A DNA stretch of 64,000 nucleotides, from NCBI GenBank assembly GCA_023897205.1, contig JAHWDD010000001.1, forward strand, positions 2,480,001 through 2,544,000, written 5' to 3'. The position numbers were made by a program, and so were the translations under genes. The stretch comes from Exophiala sp. HKRS030 (taxonomy: Eukaryota; Ascomycota; Eurotiomycetes; Chaetothyriales; Herpotrichiellaceae). This document shows, one piece after another, positions 48,432-60,734 of this stretch (the first letter of the stretch is position 1; the number at the start of each line of letters is the position of its first letter). Under the pieces are notes generated by a model. The model saw nothing but the letters and a program-made list of their open reading frames with translations. It made no database searches and was not told the DNA's origin.

Positions 48432-49350
48432 AACGAACGAATGGATCTCGTACGTAGGTAGATAGACAGACGGGTGGATGGATAGATGCCATGTATATAT
48501 GTCGGGCACGTACTCGATTTCCTCTCTCTCTCTCTCCTTCTTCTACCTGTCTCTCTTCCTCTCCTTTCCGTACCGGCGATCCCCTCTTATTTAACAGGTA
48601 GTTTCCCATTTTTCTATTCGTAGATTCTATCTGACCACACTGCTATAGTATTAGAAGTGCATTTCCTAGTGTAGAGGACGAGTCAAGACGAAACTAAAAT
48701 AGAGGAAGATTTAACTTTTAGGGTGAAGAAAGATTCAGCATCATAATTCAATACTAACTAGGTCGGTAATATACTTTTCCTTAGGTACGTGCTCATAAAA
48801 CACCCACACTTACGCACACACAGAGAGAGAGACACTCAGGTACATACATTCAGGTACATACATAGAGAAACATGCCTAGGTACATCAGACGTCAAGAAGA
48901 AATTGAAGCCCCGATAGCTGACATTGAGCCCACACCGCCTGCAAACTCCTCGCCAGATGTCATTGTATCTTTCAGTCTTGGACTACCCTGAAAGAAAGGT
49001 CTTCCATGATTTATCATTACCCGCAAATCTCTTCTCTTTGTTCACTCTCGTCGTCTTGGGATTTCATTATGTACACCATGGACACGACCATGATGTGTGG
49101 AGCAGACATGCTCGCTGTGCAATTGTTCGACAAATAAGATAGTCCAGGTTCATGGGAACCTGCTTGTAGAGAAGCTTTCTCCGTGCCTAGTTGATTGTTG
49201 ATTTGGTCCGGTTGAGCTTTGTTACTCCTTTCCATCGTGGGAGATGCACAAGAGGCCCGAGTAGTAGTCTTGCGAGTAACACCAGATTAGACAAGTACGA
49301 ATTAGTATCCTCATTTCTCGAGACATTCGACTGTATCATTTAGCAGCGCA
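48418..49350. other. Convergent spacer with fyv10 3' UTR
   Basis: Contains TGTATATA at 48492-48499, a CT run at 48520-48540 and CAGGTACATACAT repeats at 48836-48862. No coding signal. Confidence 0.5.
48492..48499 (+). promoter_or_regulatory. TGTATATA, Puf3-type element
   Basis: An exact Pumilio/Puf3 consensus in the fyv10 3' UTR, sense strand, about 75 nt after the stop. The Puf3-type gene in this same window is predicted to recognise this word. Confidence 0.5.
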
Positions 49351-52300
49351 TTATGCAGCAGTCGCCTTTGTTGGTGTTTGAGCATGGCTTGGTAGTGTTG
49401 AGTTGGTTCCACTTCGTCTAGCAGATCCTCGAAAGCTCATACTCATGCTGACACCACGATGTGTATGGCCGGTATTTGAGGCGTGGCGATGTGCATGTGT
49501 CAATGTAGAAACATCATGCTTGCCTATCAATGAAGTCAGTCAATTTTGTTTCCTCAGGGAGATCAGGAATGTGATCCAGAGATGACTTACCATCACAGCA
49601 TGCCCGAACATTTTCTAGTCCTCCAAATCCTATTTGTTCTTGTCTCAACATCTCTCGGCGCATCTCTTCCGCGGAATCTTTGCGACCATCACTGACCAAG
49701 CTGGCATCATAAATACTTCCATTTTCGCTTGCCGCACGACCAGGAGTATTGACGGCTTCACTGGTTCGTGGTGTTCGTCCCGTTACCGAACTCATCATAC
49801 GTGAGAAGCGACTAGTACTACTAGCTCTGATTGTACGGTCATTTTCAGCGTCTTGATTCTGATCGGCACGACTTCTTCTGACGGTTGAATTTGGTGCGGT
49901 CCGGCTTGCGGTCGAATCTTGTGGTGCTCGATTTGTGGAAGAAGAGGACGAAATGCCATGAGTTAGGGCTGGTCGGTGTACGACTGAACCTCTTGTGGTT
50001 CGGGAATTGTAACTCGATAAGCTCATACGACTGCCTCCAGGAACCAACGTAGCTCCATATCCTGCACCATTGACGTTAAATTCATTGACATCGTCTCTTG
50101 TGATCTCATTCCCTCCATCGGTATAGGATTCTCCCGTATGATCTTCCGCTCGGTCTAGAAGATATTTTAGGGCATTGAACCATGTTTCGTGTCTTTGACC
50201 AGTGCTGGCAGTAAATCTGACACGACGGCCCGGAGTAATCACTTCAAGACTCTTTCGGTGCAGCCCCGGAGGCATAGGATTGTCATCGTTCACAATCTGG
50301 ACGCTTTCGATAAGCACGCTCTTCGCTTTCAGCTCAGCTCTGCCAGCAGTCTGAGGATCTTGGTCAGACCAGTACAAAGTCCTTGTATACGGGTGAACCC
50401 AGAAGTATCGTCGATGACGAGTCTCCGACATCTCCGAACGACCTGCCTTTCGTGTGTATTTCCACAGGAACTCGCCGATCATCGTCTGGGTAATAGCCTG
50501 AATGATCCTGGGATCCGTACTGAAACCGTGAGGAGCTGTCTGTGGGTTTGGTTGCATGTTGAAGCGCATATCGATCTCCGAGACGAAAGAAGAAACTGAG
50601 GACCGCCGTGATGTTTGAGAAGCAACAGTGCCACGATTTTGTCGACTGACATTGGAGGTACGTGGACCGTTGCTCTCGCGAGTCGGTGATCTCATGGACT
50701 CGCCAGGAGTCTTTGGACGACGCATGGCTGATGCAGGAATTGTGGGTGGCCCCATTACTATTGAAGCTTTGTTTACATTGTCCGTTTCTCGAGTTGGTGA
50801 TGCAACCCGACTACTCGCTTTGGCGATTACTTCCTTGTGGTCGGGCGGTAGAGGTGGGTGTACAGTAGCACTTCCAGGTCTTTGACTGGATGCACTTGAA
50901 GGACGTTTTGTTGGTGATGGAAGAGGGAATGCACCAAGTATGTTGCGATCCAGTTCGGACGCCGCCAGGTAGTTTGCAGGTTCAGGATGAGCCACATCCG
51001 CAGGCGTCAAGGGCTCAATGGGGTGATGACCTCCTGCAACGGCAGACGCTGTGTTGGTAGTGCTTCTGGCACCAAAGGCACCAATGAAGCCTTCTTAGGT
51101 TGCAATGCTCTTTCGATCTCCTGTGCGGTCAGTAGTGTCTGTGAGCTCTGATCATTGTGAGAGTAAGGAACTGCAGACTGTGGCTGCGGTTGGTCCCCTT
51201 CCAAGGGTTGCGGCAGCGTCGATTTCCGAGGTAAGGCATTCCCGGAAATATCCTGTAAAGGAGCATTAGGCTCTACAGCAGTGTTTGAGGGCGAGATCTG
51301 CCGCCCGCTAGTTTCGTCCTCTGCGACGACCGGAGTGGATGTTTCCTTGGTATTGACAAGACCCAAGGCAGAGGCAGCGGTCGCCAGAAGACCCGCACCA
51401 ATAACCTTTTCCGTTGTATGTGAACGCCCAGGAGTCTCTTCTACTTGGGATGCCGTGGATACCACCTGAGGCTTGGTCTTGACGGGGGTCTGCACTGGTT
51501 CAGTGACTTGACAATGAATAGAGGAGAAACTAAATTGGTCTTGAGCAGCCGCAGGGGGTGTCGAAGGTCTCTCGGGTGATGAAGGACTCGTCTCGTGCGT
51601 CAAAAGTTCCGAAAACCCAAACCGTTGAGGACTGCGAGCCGGCTCAGGGACATGGAAGTCTGATTGCGAGGGTGTTGGACTTTGTGCTTCGTCCCAGATT
51701 GTTTTAGGTGGCGTAATGAATGCCGTGTTTCGGAGAGGACTTTCTTGCAGTGTTCGTTGAGGAGTATACTGAGTTCCATTATCAGTATTCTTGAGAGGAG
51801 AACTCGGCACCGTTGGAGGAAGAGGAAAATTGAAAGCCAGAGGCGAGGTCATGGCGGCCTGCACGGGTGTAGTAGGCCCAACGGCTCTATCTTCGGTAAT
51901 TGTTGGTGAGACCACAGGAATTTCTGGTTGCCATGGTTCAGTCATCATTGCGGAATCAACCATTGCAGGTTTCGAGGTAATAGGTAAAGGTGCTTCCAAT
52001 GTACTTCGCCGACTGGAGATCGAAGCCAGGCCTCCGGGCGTAGAAGTGACAGAAGCGATGCTAGATCTACCAGGTGTGCCAAAGTTCGAAGCATCATCAA
52101 ACTCACCAAGCTCTGCAAACAGACTTTGCTCAGCGGCGGGTGGGCTCCGTTCACTCGTAACCGTGGCCGGCGAATCGAGCGAGGATGCTTCTGTATAGAA
52201 GTTGGTCGGTGTGCCATCAGTTGGTGTTCTTGATTGACGAATAGATTGCCTTCCATTGCGCAAGCGAAACTTTTGGGTTTGTGTCACAATTGGCGTTTTC

Positions 52301-54192
52301 AGATCATCCTCATCTTCACCCGCGGATGTAGAGGCAGTGCTCATGTAGGATTGTCTATCACCGGCAGGCTTGAAAGACAGTGCAGAAGGTTTCGAAGCCC
52401 GAGACTTGCGTCGAAGTTGGGAAGCATTATCTTCGGTTTCTGTAAGATCATCTGTGCTATCACCTGCAAGACTTTCGGCACCTGTCTGGAAATCCTCACT
52501 TTCAGTAGTGTGCCGTTCATCTGCAGTCTCGAACGCCCCAGCTTCATTTTCAGTCGCTGTTTGGTAGGAGTCGCTTACATCCGTCAAACGAGCCGCACCA
52601 ACTGAAGGTACAGCAAGATGTTTGAAACTTGAGTTATGTGTGGGTGTATCAATGGCATGGTCTTCCCAATCTTCGTCATCGAGTTCAATATCGGTGCGTG
52701 ATCGTCGGCTACTCCCGAGCATATCGGGTCGCAACGGTTTCTTGAACGTTTCCGACTTGGTCTTTTGGCGTTTGTTTCCACTTCCCAAGCCGGCATCGCC
52801 ACGCCGTTGCTCAAGTTCGTCTCTAGCATCTTGCAACATGCGTTTAAGCTCGATCTTCTCGGTCTTTTCGCGATGAATGTTATTCTTGAGGTTCTGTATC
52901 ATGCGGTGGGCATGGTGTAACGAACTCTTCAGTGTTTCTGACTCCAAGCCACCATGTCTAGGGGTGGCCTTGGTTGGTGAAGGTGGGGGCGAGTCGTCCA
53001 GAGTTTCAACGTCTCTGAACTGGTCGTCATGTTCATTGCCCGTGGTGATGGTGGCGTCGGGATCTTGAGACCTCAGTCTGGCGGCGACGGCACGAGCTAG
53101 TTCAGTGTTTTGGGCCGTCAATTCGTCAATTTTACTCTGCAGTGATGTTCTTTCACTATCGCCGAGCTCTATGGTCCGCTTGAGTGTATGAAGTTCCGAA
53201 TCATGTGCTTTCTTTGCGGTCGCAAAATCCGTCGACAATTTCTCATGGTTGAGTCTCAGCTCTTCTGCCTCAGCCTGGGATCTCGATCTTTCGGCCGTTA
53301 CAGCAGCAAGACCTGCTTTCAACTTCTTCTCGCGCTCAGCAGCTTCGCGAGCTGTGGCGAGCAGTTCGTGGGTCTGGGTTTCTAGGTTCCAATTCTCGTC
53401 TTTGTATTTCTGCTCGTTCTCATCTAGTGCTCGTAGTCGCTGAGAGAAAACCTGTGTATCATGCTCCAGGCGCTCTCGTTCGGCGTTGGATTGTTTGAGA
53501 AGTTCGTCACGCTCTGCAACGGCACTTTGCAGTTGGCGGACTTGGGCGAGAAGGGAAGTGCTGATATCGGCTGCAAATTGTAGATCGCCGGCACGATTAC
53601 TTGGTTGGTTTCGGGAGCGTCTACTCGGGGCCGTGACTTTGGTGGGAGATGCAGTAGCCTGGCTTGAGAAGGTTGACGGTTCAGCACCTGGTCTCTCTTC
53701 GCCGCTCACAGCACGAGACTTTGGACCTAGTAAAGCGCGAGCAATCTCTTTACCAATGTCGTTATGCTCCTTCTCCAAATCACTCAATTGTTGTCTCAGG
53801 CCTGAGGAGATTTCTGCATCACCCTGTTGCCGATCGACCTCGCGCAGTTTATCTTGTAAACTTGCCTGCTGCTGAAGGAGAGATTGACCAAGCTTTTGGG
53901 CATCTTGCAGACGACGCTCGGTCTCAGAAATATGGGCTTCGAGACTCCTCTTGACTTGGGCTGGCGATGTGCTTGCACCGAGGGTAATGGTGTCAGAATC
54001 AACGAGGGAGGAGTAGCGGTGGGAGTGTTGATTATGGTCGGAAAAGTTGTGGTCAAGAAAAGGATCTTGGAGACCATTGATGGACGCGTGTAAGGTATTG
54101 TTCGAGGGGCTATCGATGCCATCGAACAAAGCAGTCGCCATGGTTAGAAGTGGATCTTTGAGGGCAGTGACGGGATTTGCAAATGCGGTCAA
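49351..54192 (-). CDS. apsA: ApsA/Num1-type nuclear migration protein (one frameshift)
   Basis: A cortical anchor that captures dynein/microtubules for nuclear positioning. The main exon is 54192-49591 and the last exon 49523-49351, about 1591 aa (1574 aa if starting at MATALFDGI, 54141). The first 480 residues are coiled-coil (SLEAHISETERRLQDAQKLG, then LREVDRQQGDAE and NLETQTHELLATAREAAERE), followed by a long disordered Ser/Thr/Pro region. Near residues 1230-1345 lies the Mcp5/Num1-type PH domain (IGEFLWKYTRKAG, RYFWVHPYTRTLYWS, FTASTGQRHETWFNALKYLL), which binds PtdIns(4,5)P2. The last exon ends SNTGHTHRGVSMSMSFRG then SHAQTPTKATAA. The frame breaks at about 51007-51025 (EVITPLSP | LTPADVAHPEP), consistent with one lost base in a C run; the total then divides by three. 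Confidence 0.9.
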
Positions 54193-55619
54193 GTGTCAAG
54201 GGCTCTTTGCGGCGGCGGTGATCATTTCGAAGGCGCAATATCGTCGCTAGGGTTGTTGGTAATGGATGCCGAGTGCGTAGAGTGAGGGGGAACAAATGTA
54301 GACTTGAAGATAGGAAAATATAGGGTTGTTGTGGTGGTGCCGAGGACGAGTGGGAGTAGGTAGGAGATGTCGATGTCAACACGACAATGGGAGGTGGATT
54401 CGGCCAGGCACCTAAAAATGATTGGTGGGAGAATTGTCGTTGTTGACGCGTCGGGCGTAGCGGCCAGAACTTGGGAGTGGTGGTTGGTGGTTGGTGGTTC
54501 GGGGAGGGAAAACTTTGAGGATTGAGCCTGTGAGCGCTGAATAGTACTTGGCGAGGAGTCAGGGACTGAACGCTGAACTTGCACGACTCCCTGGACTCGC
54601 TACAGCTGCCAGTGCCGGTGCCGGTGCCAAACTGCCAACTTGGAACTACCAAAGCCTCACCGCCAATAGGAGAACGGTAGGTTTGTTTTTGGTCAGGGAC
54701 CTGGCCTGTTCGACTGTGATCTTCAAAACAGGTTTGGCGGATGAACACGTGGTAGACTCGTGAGTCAAACAATACCGCGGGTAGGTGATACAAACAACAA
54801 CCGACTCCGAAAGATGAACAATGACTGTGATGGTGATGCTAGAAATAATGGAAATGATGATGGTGGTGGTGATGAGAGTGTGCGTGTGGTGGTGTGCGTT
54901 GAAATTTCAAGAGACGACTGATACAGATACAGATACGCGTACGGAGGTTACGACTACTGCGGAGTGGCTGTAGGCTTCACGAGGTTTGTCAGGTTGAGTT
55001 TTGGGCGGTCAATGGCGCGCTCAAAGGCTCCTATCGGACGGGAAACGGCTTAACTTAGGGGTGCTGTAAATGTGTTAGCGGGCGATACAGGCTCTCGGGG
55101 CTCATGGCTAGGCTTGCGGGCTTGCGGGCTTGCGGCTTCTAGGATTTTGATAACGCGCCAAGGTTCTATTTCTAAGCCATTCAGTTGCCCGGCTTGGTGT
55201 TAATGTACCTTTAACTCGCACTAACTTAGGTATCATTCTGTTCTTCTGCCAATGGACCCTGAGGGTTCCGTAGCTGTCTGGATTCCCTCGCGAGTACAGA
55301 GGACTTGTATGTACACGAGACTTAGGTAGATGGAAAGACTGAGGAAGACAGAAAACAATCCAGGTAGACAATACGTATAATATGCATATGTTCCGTTTCT
55401 ATTAAGGAGTGCATTGCAATGCAACTCATTACATGTTATGTACAATCATGATCTTCAGACGACAAACCTCCGTCGTCCTCGATCTTCATAATGGCTCCTC
55501 GGTGGTTTGGGAACTGTACTCAGCCAAGGAAGATTATCCAGAACCTGATGACATTTGCTAGTCATGCTGCAAATATATAGCCATGTCCGAATAGAGGGTG
55601 AAGAAATGCAAGTGTAAAT
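54193..55619. other. 1.4-kb spacer
   Basis: apsA promoter region. Contains TGGTGGTGATGA repeats at 54840-54900 and a GGCTTGCG triplication at 55111-55134. No coding signal. Confidence 0.45.
55111..55134. repeat. (GGCTTGCG)3 tandem repeat
   Basis: Three perfect copies of an 8-bp unit. Confidence 0.85.
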
Positions 55620-56165
55620 TTATGACCGTCGTTGGCCGTGAGGAGCTGTTTCTCGCAGGCCTCCAATTCGGTCGAGGTCGAGAGACTGAAATCGAGAGGT
55701 ATCTTCCCTCTGGTAGGGAGGGAGGTCGTCTTGTCGCAAAGGTGCCATGCCGACGCTTCCTGAATCGGTGATGTGGACCACCACAACACGGCCTTTCTGG
55801 CTGCCGCCTGTCTTGCCCTCTTCGTCAGGAAATGTGATATGAATTTCAGGGACTGAACTCGACGGAGGACTAGATGAGTTGTGGATGAGATTCATCTTCT
55901 CGTCGTACACAAAGACCGACTCGTTCTTGTAGCCCGTGCCGAAATTCGTGACGGATGCAGATCGGTGGTGTTGGTTTACTTGGTGATAGGTAGGTAATAA
56001 GGCGGCTTGTCGAGCTAATCTCTTTCGACGTAGCACATAAAGAGCTAAACAGCAGAGAGACGCCAACGCAACCAGTGCGAAGAAGATAAATGCGAGGTGG
56101 TTCATTTCGAATGTTGTTGATGTCGAATCATCGGAGAAAGTCTGTTCGGTGGAACTCATTATCAA
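55620..56165 (-). CDS. Small single-pass membrane protein, unknown
   Basis: 181 aa (or 179 aa from the second methionine), one exon. A single hydrophobic segment, LAFIFFALVALASLCCLALY (about residues 24-43), is followed by the basic stop-transfer VLRRKRLARQA, which suggests N-out/C-in topology. The cytosolic tail includes SVTNFGTGYKNESVFVYDEK, EIHITFPDEE, RVVVVHITDSGSVGMAPL and the proline-tyrosine motif DDLPPY, a possible NEDD4/Rsp5 WW-binding site. I do not recognise the family; the hydrophilic tail has repeated conserved-looking blocks, so it is likely a real protein. Confidence 0.7.
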   Translation of the reverse strand: MIMSSTEQTFSDDSTSTTFEMNHLAFIFFALVALASLCCLALYVLRRKRLARQAALLPTYHQVNQHHRSASVTNFGTGYKNESVFVYDEKMNLIHNSSSPPSSSVPEIHITFPDEEGKTGGSQKGRVVVVHITDSGSVGMAPLRQDDLPPYQREDTSRFQSLDLDRIGGLRETAPHGQRRS

Positions 56166-56720
56166 AGGTTGGATCTCTTCGTCGAGGGTATGTCCTGACT
56201 TTGCAGGGTAGACCGATATAGATATCTCGATGAGGCTGAGGCCAGGTTCGTCGGAGATCGGAGCTTGAGATGCGTTTAGGCTGCGAGTAATACGAGGGGG
56301 CCAATGTCTACGTTTAGATCTGGGTGCCCTGATTGCGTTGCAGGAGGAGAAGAAGGCTGGTAGTCTGATATGCGTGCGTACGTGTCCGATGCGCCTGAAC
56401 TTGCAGATCTCAAATCGCGATCACGTAGAAAGTCCGAGCAACGTGCAGTAGACTACGGGCGTGGGGACTGATGATTGTGTGCGTGGCTGGGAGTGGGATG
56501 AGTGTAGGTGTGGATGTGGATGGACGATGTTGGATGAATGAGTGGACGGCTCGAACTCAGCAAAAGAGTGAAGCTGAGATCTGCCTTTGTTGAAAGGAAT
56601 GACTGACGAGAGAGAGTCAGAGAGGATATGAGAAGAATGGATGAAGCGAAGAAGCAAAAGGTGAAGGAGGAGGAGAAGTAGTTAGATTCGAGTTAGGGGA
56701 AGATGTTGGAGTGTTGTGTG

Positions 56721-56760
56721 GACAGTGGGCAGTAGGCAGTTGGCAGTGGGCAGTGGGCAC
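56721..56760. repeat. GGCAGTG 7-bp tandem repeat, about 5 copies
   Basis: Units such as GACAGTG, GGCAGTA, GGCAGTT, GGCAGTG, GGCAGTG in succession; a diverging minisatellite. Confidence 0.8.
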
Positions 56761-56803
56761 AAATTGTGCAGTGGCCTTGGGTGGTAGAGGTTGTGGGCCG
56801 TAT

Positions 56804-56835
56804 GGGGATGGGTATGGGTATGGGTATGGGTAGGG
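56804..56835 (+). repeat. ATGGGT hexamer array, G-quadruplex candidate
   Basis: GGGG followed by four ATGGGT-type units and AGGG gives six runs of three or more G separated by three bases. Such spacing can fold as a G-quadruplex. It is upstream of the membrane-protein gene. Confidence 0.75.
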
Positions 56836-58900
56836 ACCATTTGGTGCACTGGTTGCTTGCCAGTTGAAAGTTCTGCCAGAATTGCTGGAGAAGAAAGCAC
56901 ATCTCGCCAAATGCACGCGATGGCAGGCGTTGATTGCTTAGGTTTGGGCAAGAACCCAGTCAGAACGCCTACAGACGCCCAGGGACACCCACCAAGCGCC
57001 CACAAACGCCACCGCCCACAAGGCTTGAAGTTGAACCTAAGATGCCCCTCCAGGTGCCCTCCACGGGCGCTCTCGGTGGGCCACTTAGGCGTAATCTCTC
57101 GCTCTGATTGGTGCATCTGCATCGGAGCCAACACAACTAGTAGCCAATCATGATCCATTGACTGCGACCTCCACGTCCTCCACGTCGGCATGTCGGAGCT
57201 TGATCACAAGTCCAACGTCAAAGCAGACAAAGTCGTTGTCTTTGATGAGTTTAGTCTCGGGCAAAAGCCACCCTTGGGTGCCTTGGCCGCGTATGTCGCA
57301 CTTGGGTGGATGCTTTGAAGGGAAATGCATCAACAAACAAATTCAACGGTTGATTACAGCCCCGGTTTTTCATAGACAACAATCACAATCATGGCCCATA
57401 CAGAGTACAGAGGACGCACACTTACGCAGGTAGATGTGTTCAAATTCATCGCTCTCGAGTCACGAGTTACAGGCATCCTGACTTTGGAATTTATAGCACA
57501 TCTAACCAACATGTACAATAAGTACGGAGTACTCTGTAGCGTGATTGCGAATACGAATTATGAATGTGTGATAATGATCACGACCTATACTGATGGGTGT
57601 TCCGAGATTGCTCATTCGCAGACGGAGTACGGGAATACGGAGCACGGAATTCCTTCTAGATACCGTTATGTCGCCATCCGCGTCCGTTGTCGATTGTGCA
57701 ATCATGGTGGTTATTATCATCATTGATGACCATATTACTCCATACTTAGGTACTCCAGAACGAGGCCTGTGCAGAATTTCAGAAGGGCTTGGCTTCCCAC
57801 GGGTTTCTTGATTCATTCGACAAGTGGTTCAGAGTCACGTGGTAGATGCACATTTCGACGCTTTGTAGACCAGTGTTTCGAAGTAGGTGAGATTGCCGTC
57901 TACTTGATCCGCAGTACCAATGGTTCTCACGGGCACGCACGGGCTCTCAAAGTCACGTGCACATCACGCGTATGTAACTGTACTGACGTGGAATATACGT
58001 GGGCAAGATGGCCAGTCTGTTGTTGTAAAGTTGTGAGATGATCAGGCATCGCCGCATCTGCACCACTTGACACGAACCCTTATGACAGGTGGCGCGCCAG
58101 TGCCTGCAAACTGGGGCAAGACGAGCGACCGCCGAAGGGGCGTGTGACGCCCGTGAGCTGGAACCGTGGACTGGGTCGAAAAGGGCCTCCCAAGGTGATC
58201 CATTCGTGCACCTGAATTCAGCGTCCTAAGTAATGGTGACTGGCGTAGGAATGCACCAAGGCGGTTTTCTGTGCAAGCCAACGTTGATTCGCCGGCTGTG
58301 GAAATCCACCGTTCATCAGCTGAGCACCAGGCAATCCAGCTTCCAGGGAACGGCGAAATGCCACGTCACTCGCGCGGGGGAACGAGAAGGAGAATCTTGA
58401 AGGCTTTGGCCAGCAACTTTGATAGATTTGTTGAGTCATGGCGAAAGAGTTGGATTGCCTGGTTGGTTAGTTAGTGTGTTGGTATGCACATGTGAGGTCC
58501 GTAGAAAATTGGAATCAGGCTTTGGCACATTACCTGTTAGGTGCCTGTGGCCGGAGGAGCCTTGTCTGAGTCAGCAGGACTGGACTGGAGAAGTGGATTG
58601 GAGTCTGGAGCCTAGAGCCCGGAGCCCGGAGTTGATCTCCAGTCATAGCCTGAAGCCTATTTCTAGGCAGTAGTCAGTAGTCAGTACATAGGTAGGCAGC
58701 AAGCGGCCTTGTTGAAAGTTGAAACCTTTCATCAGCTCCCGATGTAAGGGGTGCTTCAACCTGAGAGTGCCAGTAAATCGGATGTTCTTCTTCGTCTTGG
58801 GCCCTTGTTGGGTTTGAATGTTGAATCTTGACTCGTTGGCCGTTTGCTTGTATTGCTCTTAGTTTCTGACGGGCGACAGTCAAGACGATCAGGCTGCAGC

Positions 58901-58930
58901 CACTGGATGCCACTGGATGCCACTGGATGC
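58901..58930. repeat. (CACTGGATGC)3 tandem repeat
   Basis: Three perfect 10-bp copies, followed by a partial fourth. Confidence 0.9.
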
Positions 58931-59685
58931 CACCTGTATATTGAGCTTGATCGGCCCGATCGCTTTTGGCTCTTAGGCTCTTGGGCTGTTGGGCTGTTAC
59001 GCCTTAGCGGTGTCTGTGGCCCCTGTAGTGCCTAGAATCCACCCATGTCAGACCCCCACTTGACCTGAAACCAACCGCGATTGACCTATAAGGTTCAACT
59101 GTTGGTGGCTGCCCACTACTCTGTCGTTACAGTACTCCGTAGTCGTGAGTAGTCCACTAGCCTTGGGTACTGTACGCCTTATGTATGGAGTATCCGGACA
59201 GCCTCTGAGCCTCCAGGTGTCTTTTGCGTGGAACAGCGTGGCTCCAGCAATTCTTTGTTCTTGTCACGGCTTTCTTTCTGCCTCCGCATCGTGTCCAGGA
59301 TGTCCAGGCTGTCGACGGCCCCTCCAGGACCCTACCACCTACCTACGGAGTAGTAGGATAAGGTACGGGACACAGTCATAGTCATCGGTGGACCGTGGAC
59401 CGTGGCCCATGGCCCTTGGCTTGGCCCTTGGATATCCGTAAATGTCAACCGCCAACCTAGTAACCACTAACCAGTGACAAGTACCCACTAACCACTAATA
59501 ACTGCCACCTAGACTGCGGAACTGGAAGCTTAGAGGCCAAAGGCTGGCCATCCTCCATCCTCCATTCTGCATTCTCCATTCTCCATTCTCACATGGTCCA
59601 GAGTTTGCCAGTCTATGAACTTTTGAAGTCTGAGTCTGACGCTGACTCTGATTCTAGAGTTTGCAGTCTTGCGCCTCCTCCGTAC

Positions 59686-59712
59686 TTGACTACCTTGACT
59701 ACCTTGACTACC
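59686..59712. repeat. (TTGACTACC)3 tandem repeat
   Basis: Three perfect 9-bp copies, in a spacer that also carries CTCCATT repeats at about 59553-59590. Confidence 0.85.
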
Positions 59713-60734
59713 TAAACGTATGCACCTCCCATGTAGTTCGACGTTAACTACTTACTCCGTACTTAGGTAGTTAGCCTTGGAGGTTCCCCTCCCATCTGAT
59801 ATATCGTCTTTTTGACATTTTTACATCCACCACTTCTTCTGGTGCATTCGTCCATTCTCTCTCTACCTTAGCCAGTTCCTTACCCTTCTGCTTCTTGTCA
59901 CTTGGTCTCTTGTGTAACTCGGTGGATTACAGTGAGGCCCTGTTCTCCTCGTCTCCTCCACCTTGTCCTCTCAAAGCCAAGTTGTGTTTGTCTTGTTTTC
60001 CTTCCTGTCTCTCCCTCTCCCACCATCGTCCCCACCTGCCACTCATCCATCAGCCATTCTTCTCCTCGATTTCTTACAACCCTCACCGCAAGACGACACG
60101 CCTGGCCACACATCTCTCCAGATTTGATCCTGACCTCGCACAAACCCGCCGACGCAGCATTCCACACCCTGCCCTCTCCTGCCTTATCCCTTGCTCCATG
60201 CGCAATTCGCGGTCGAGGCGCATGTCTGCTGGCAGACCGTCCTCCCTTCCTTTGCGCCCTCACTTCAACTTCCTGCAACCAACCGTCAGGCTAGGGTCAT
60301 GATTCCCATTTGCCCTGCGGCTGCCTGCTGAGATTGTACCATCGCTTTGCTGGCGAGCGAAGGGGTACATGACTCCGCAGTCCTTGGACCTTACTTCTCA
60401 TCACTTCCAATCCTCCTCCTCCTTCTTCTCTAATTTCTCGCCATCCTTCGACGCCGACCTTGACCCTTTCTTCTCCTTCGACGGCATATCATAATCATTC
60501 TTGATGTACATCCACACCCTACATATTCGGAAATATTCTTCTCTGCCTCAGACTATCAATTCATCTGCTCCTTCTCCTCTTCTCGGCCCGCCGAACAAAC
60601 ATCCACTGCCCAGGACTCATATATATCTCCTCCCTCCACACTCAAACAAGCCTGGACTCCATATCAGACTGTGGAATTCACCCTGAAGGCGACTGTCGCT
60701 CTGAAACCGTCTCAACATCTTCACAGTTGCCACC

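Larger units (their letters stand above)
56166..60734. other. 4.5-kb spacer rich in short repeats
   Basis: Upstream of both the membrane protein gene (minus) and the Puf3 gene (plus). No family-like reading frame. It holds minisatellites (56721-56760, 58901-58930, 59686-59712), a G-quadruplex candidate (56804-56835), TACGGAGTA/TACTCCGTA at 57523, 59133, 59344 and 59753, and a CT-rich leader at 59830-60730. The leader suggests a long Puf3 5' UTR. Confidence 0.55.

Noticed and set aside
51007..51010. Two separate genes sharing four bases (ATGA-type overlap)
   Set aside because: ATGA-type overlap suggested an operon-like pair, but the ORF starts with TTG and the two parts match N- and C-terminal halves of ApsA.
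56682..57191. 169-codon ORF with a HTHTHTHP run
   Set aside because: It comes from the GGGTAT/TGGGTG repeats on the other strand; the composition is low-complexity.
59895..60302. Overlapping 135- and 130-codon ORFs in the Puf3 leader
   Set aside because: CT-rich leader sequence gives long frames in several phases. No protein family is seen.
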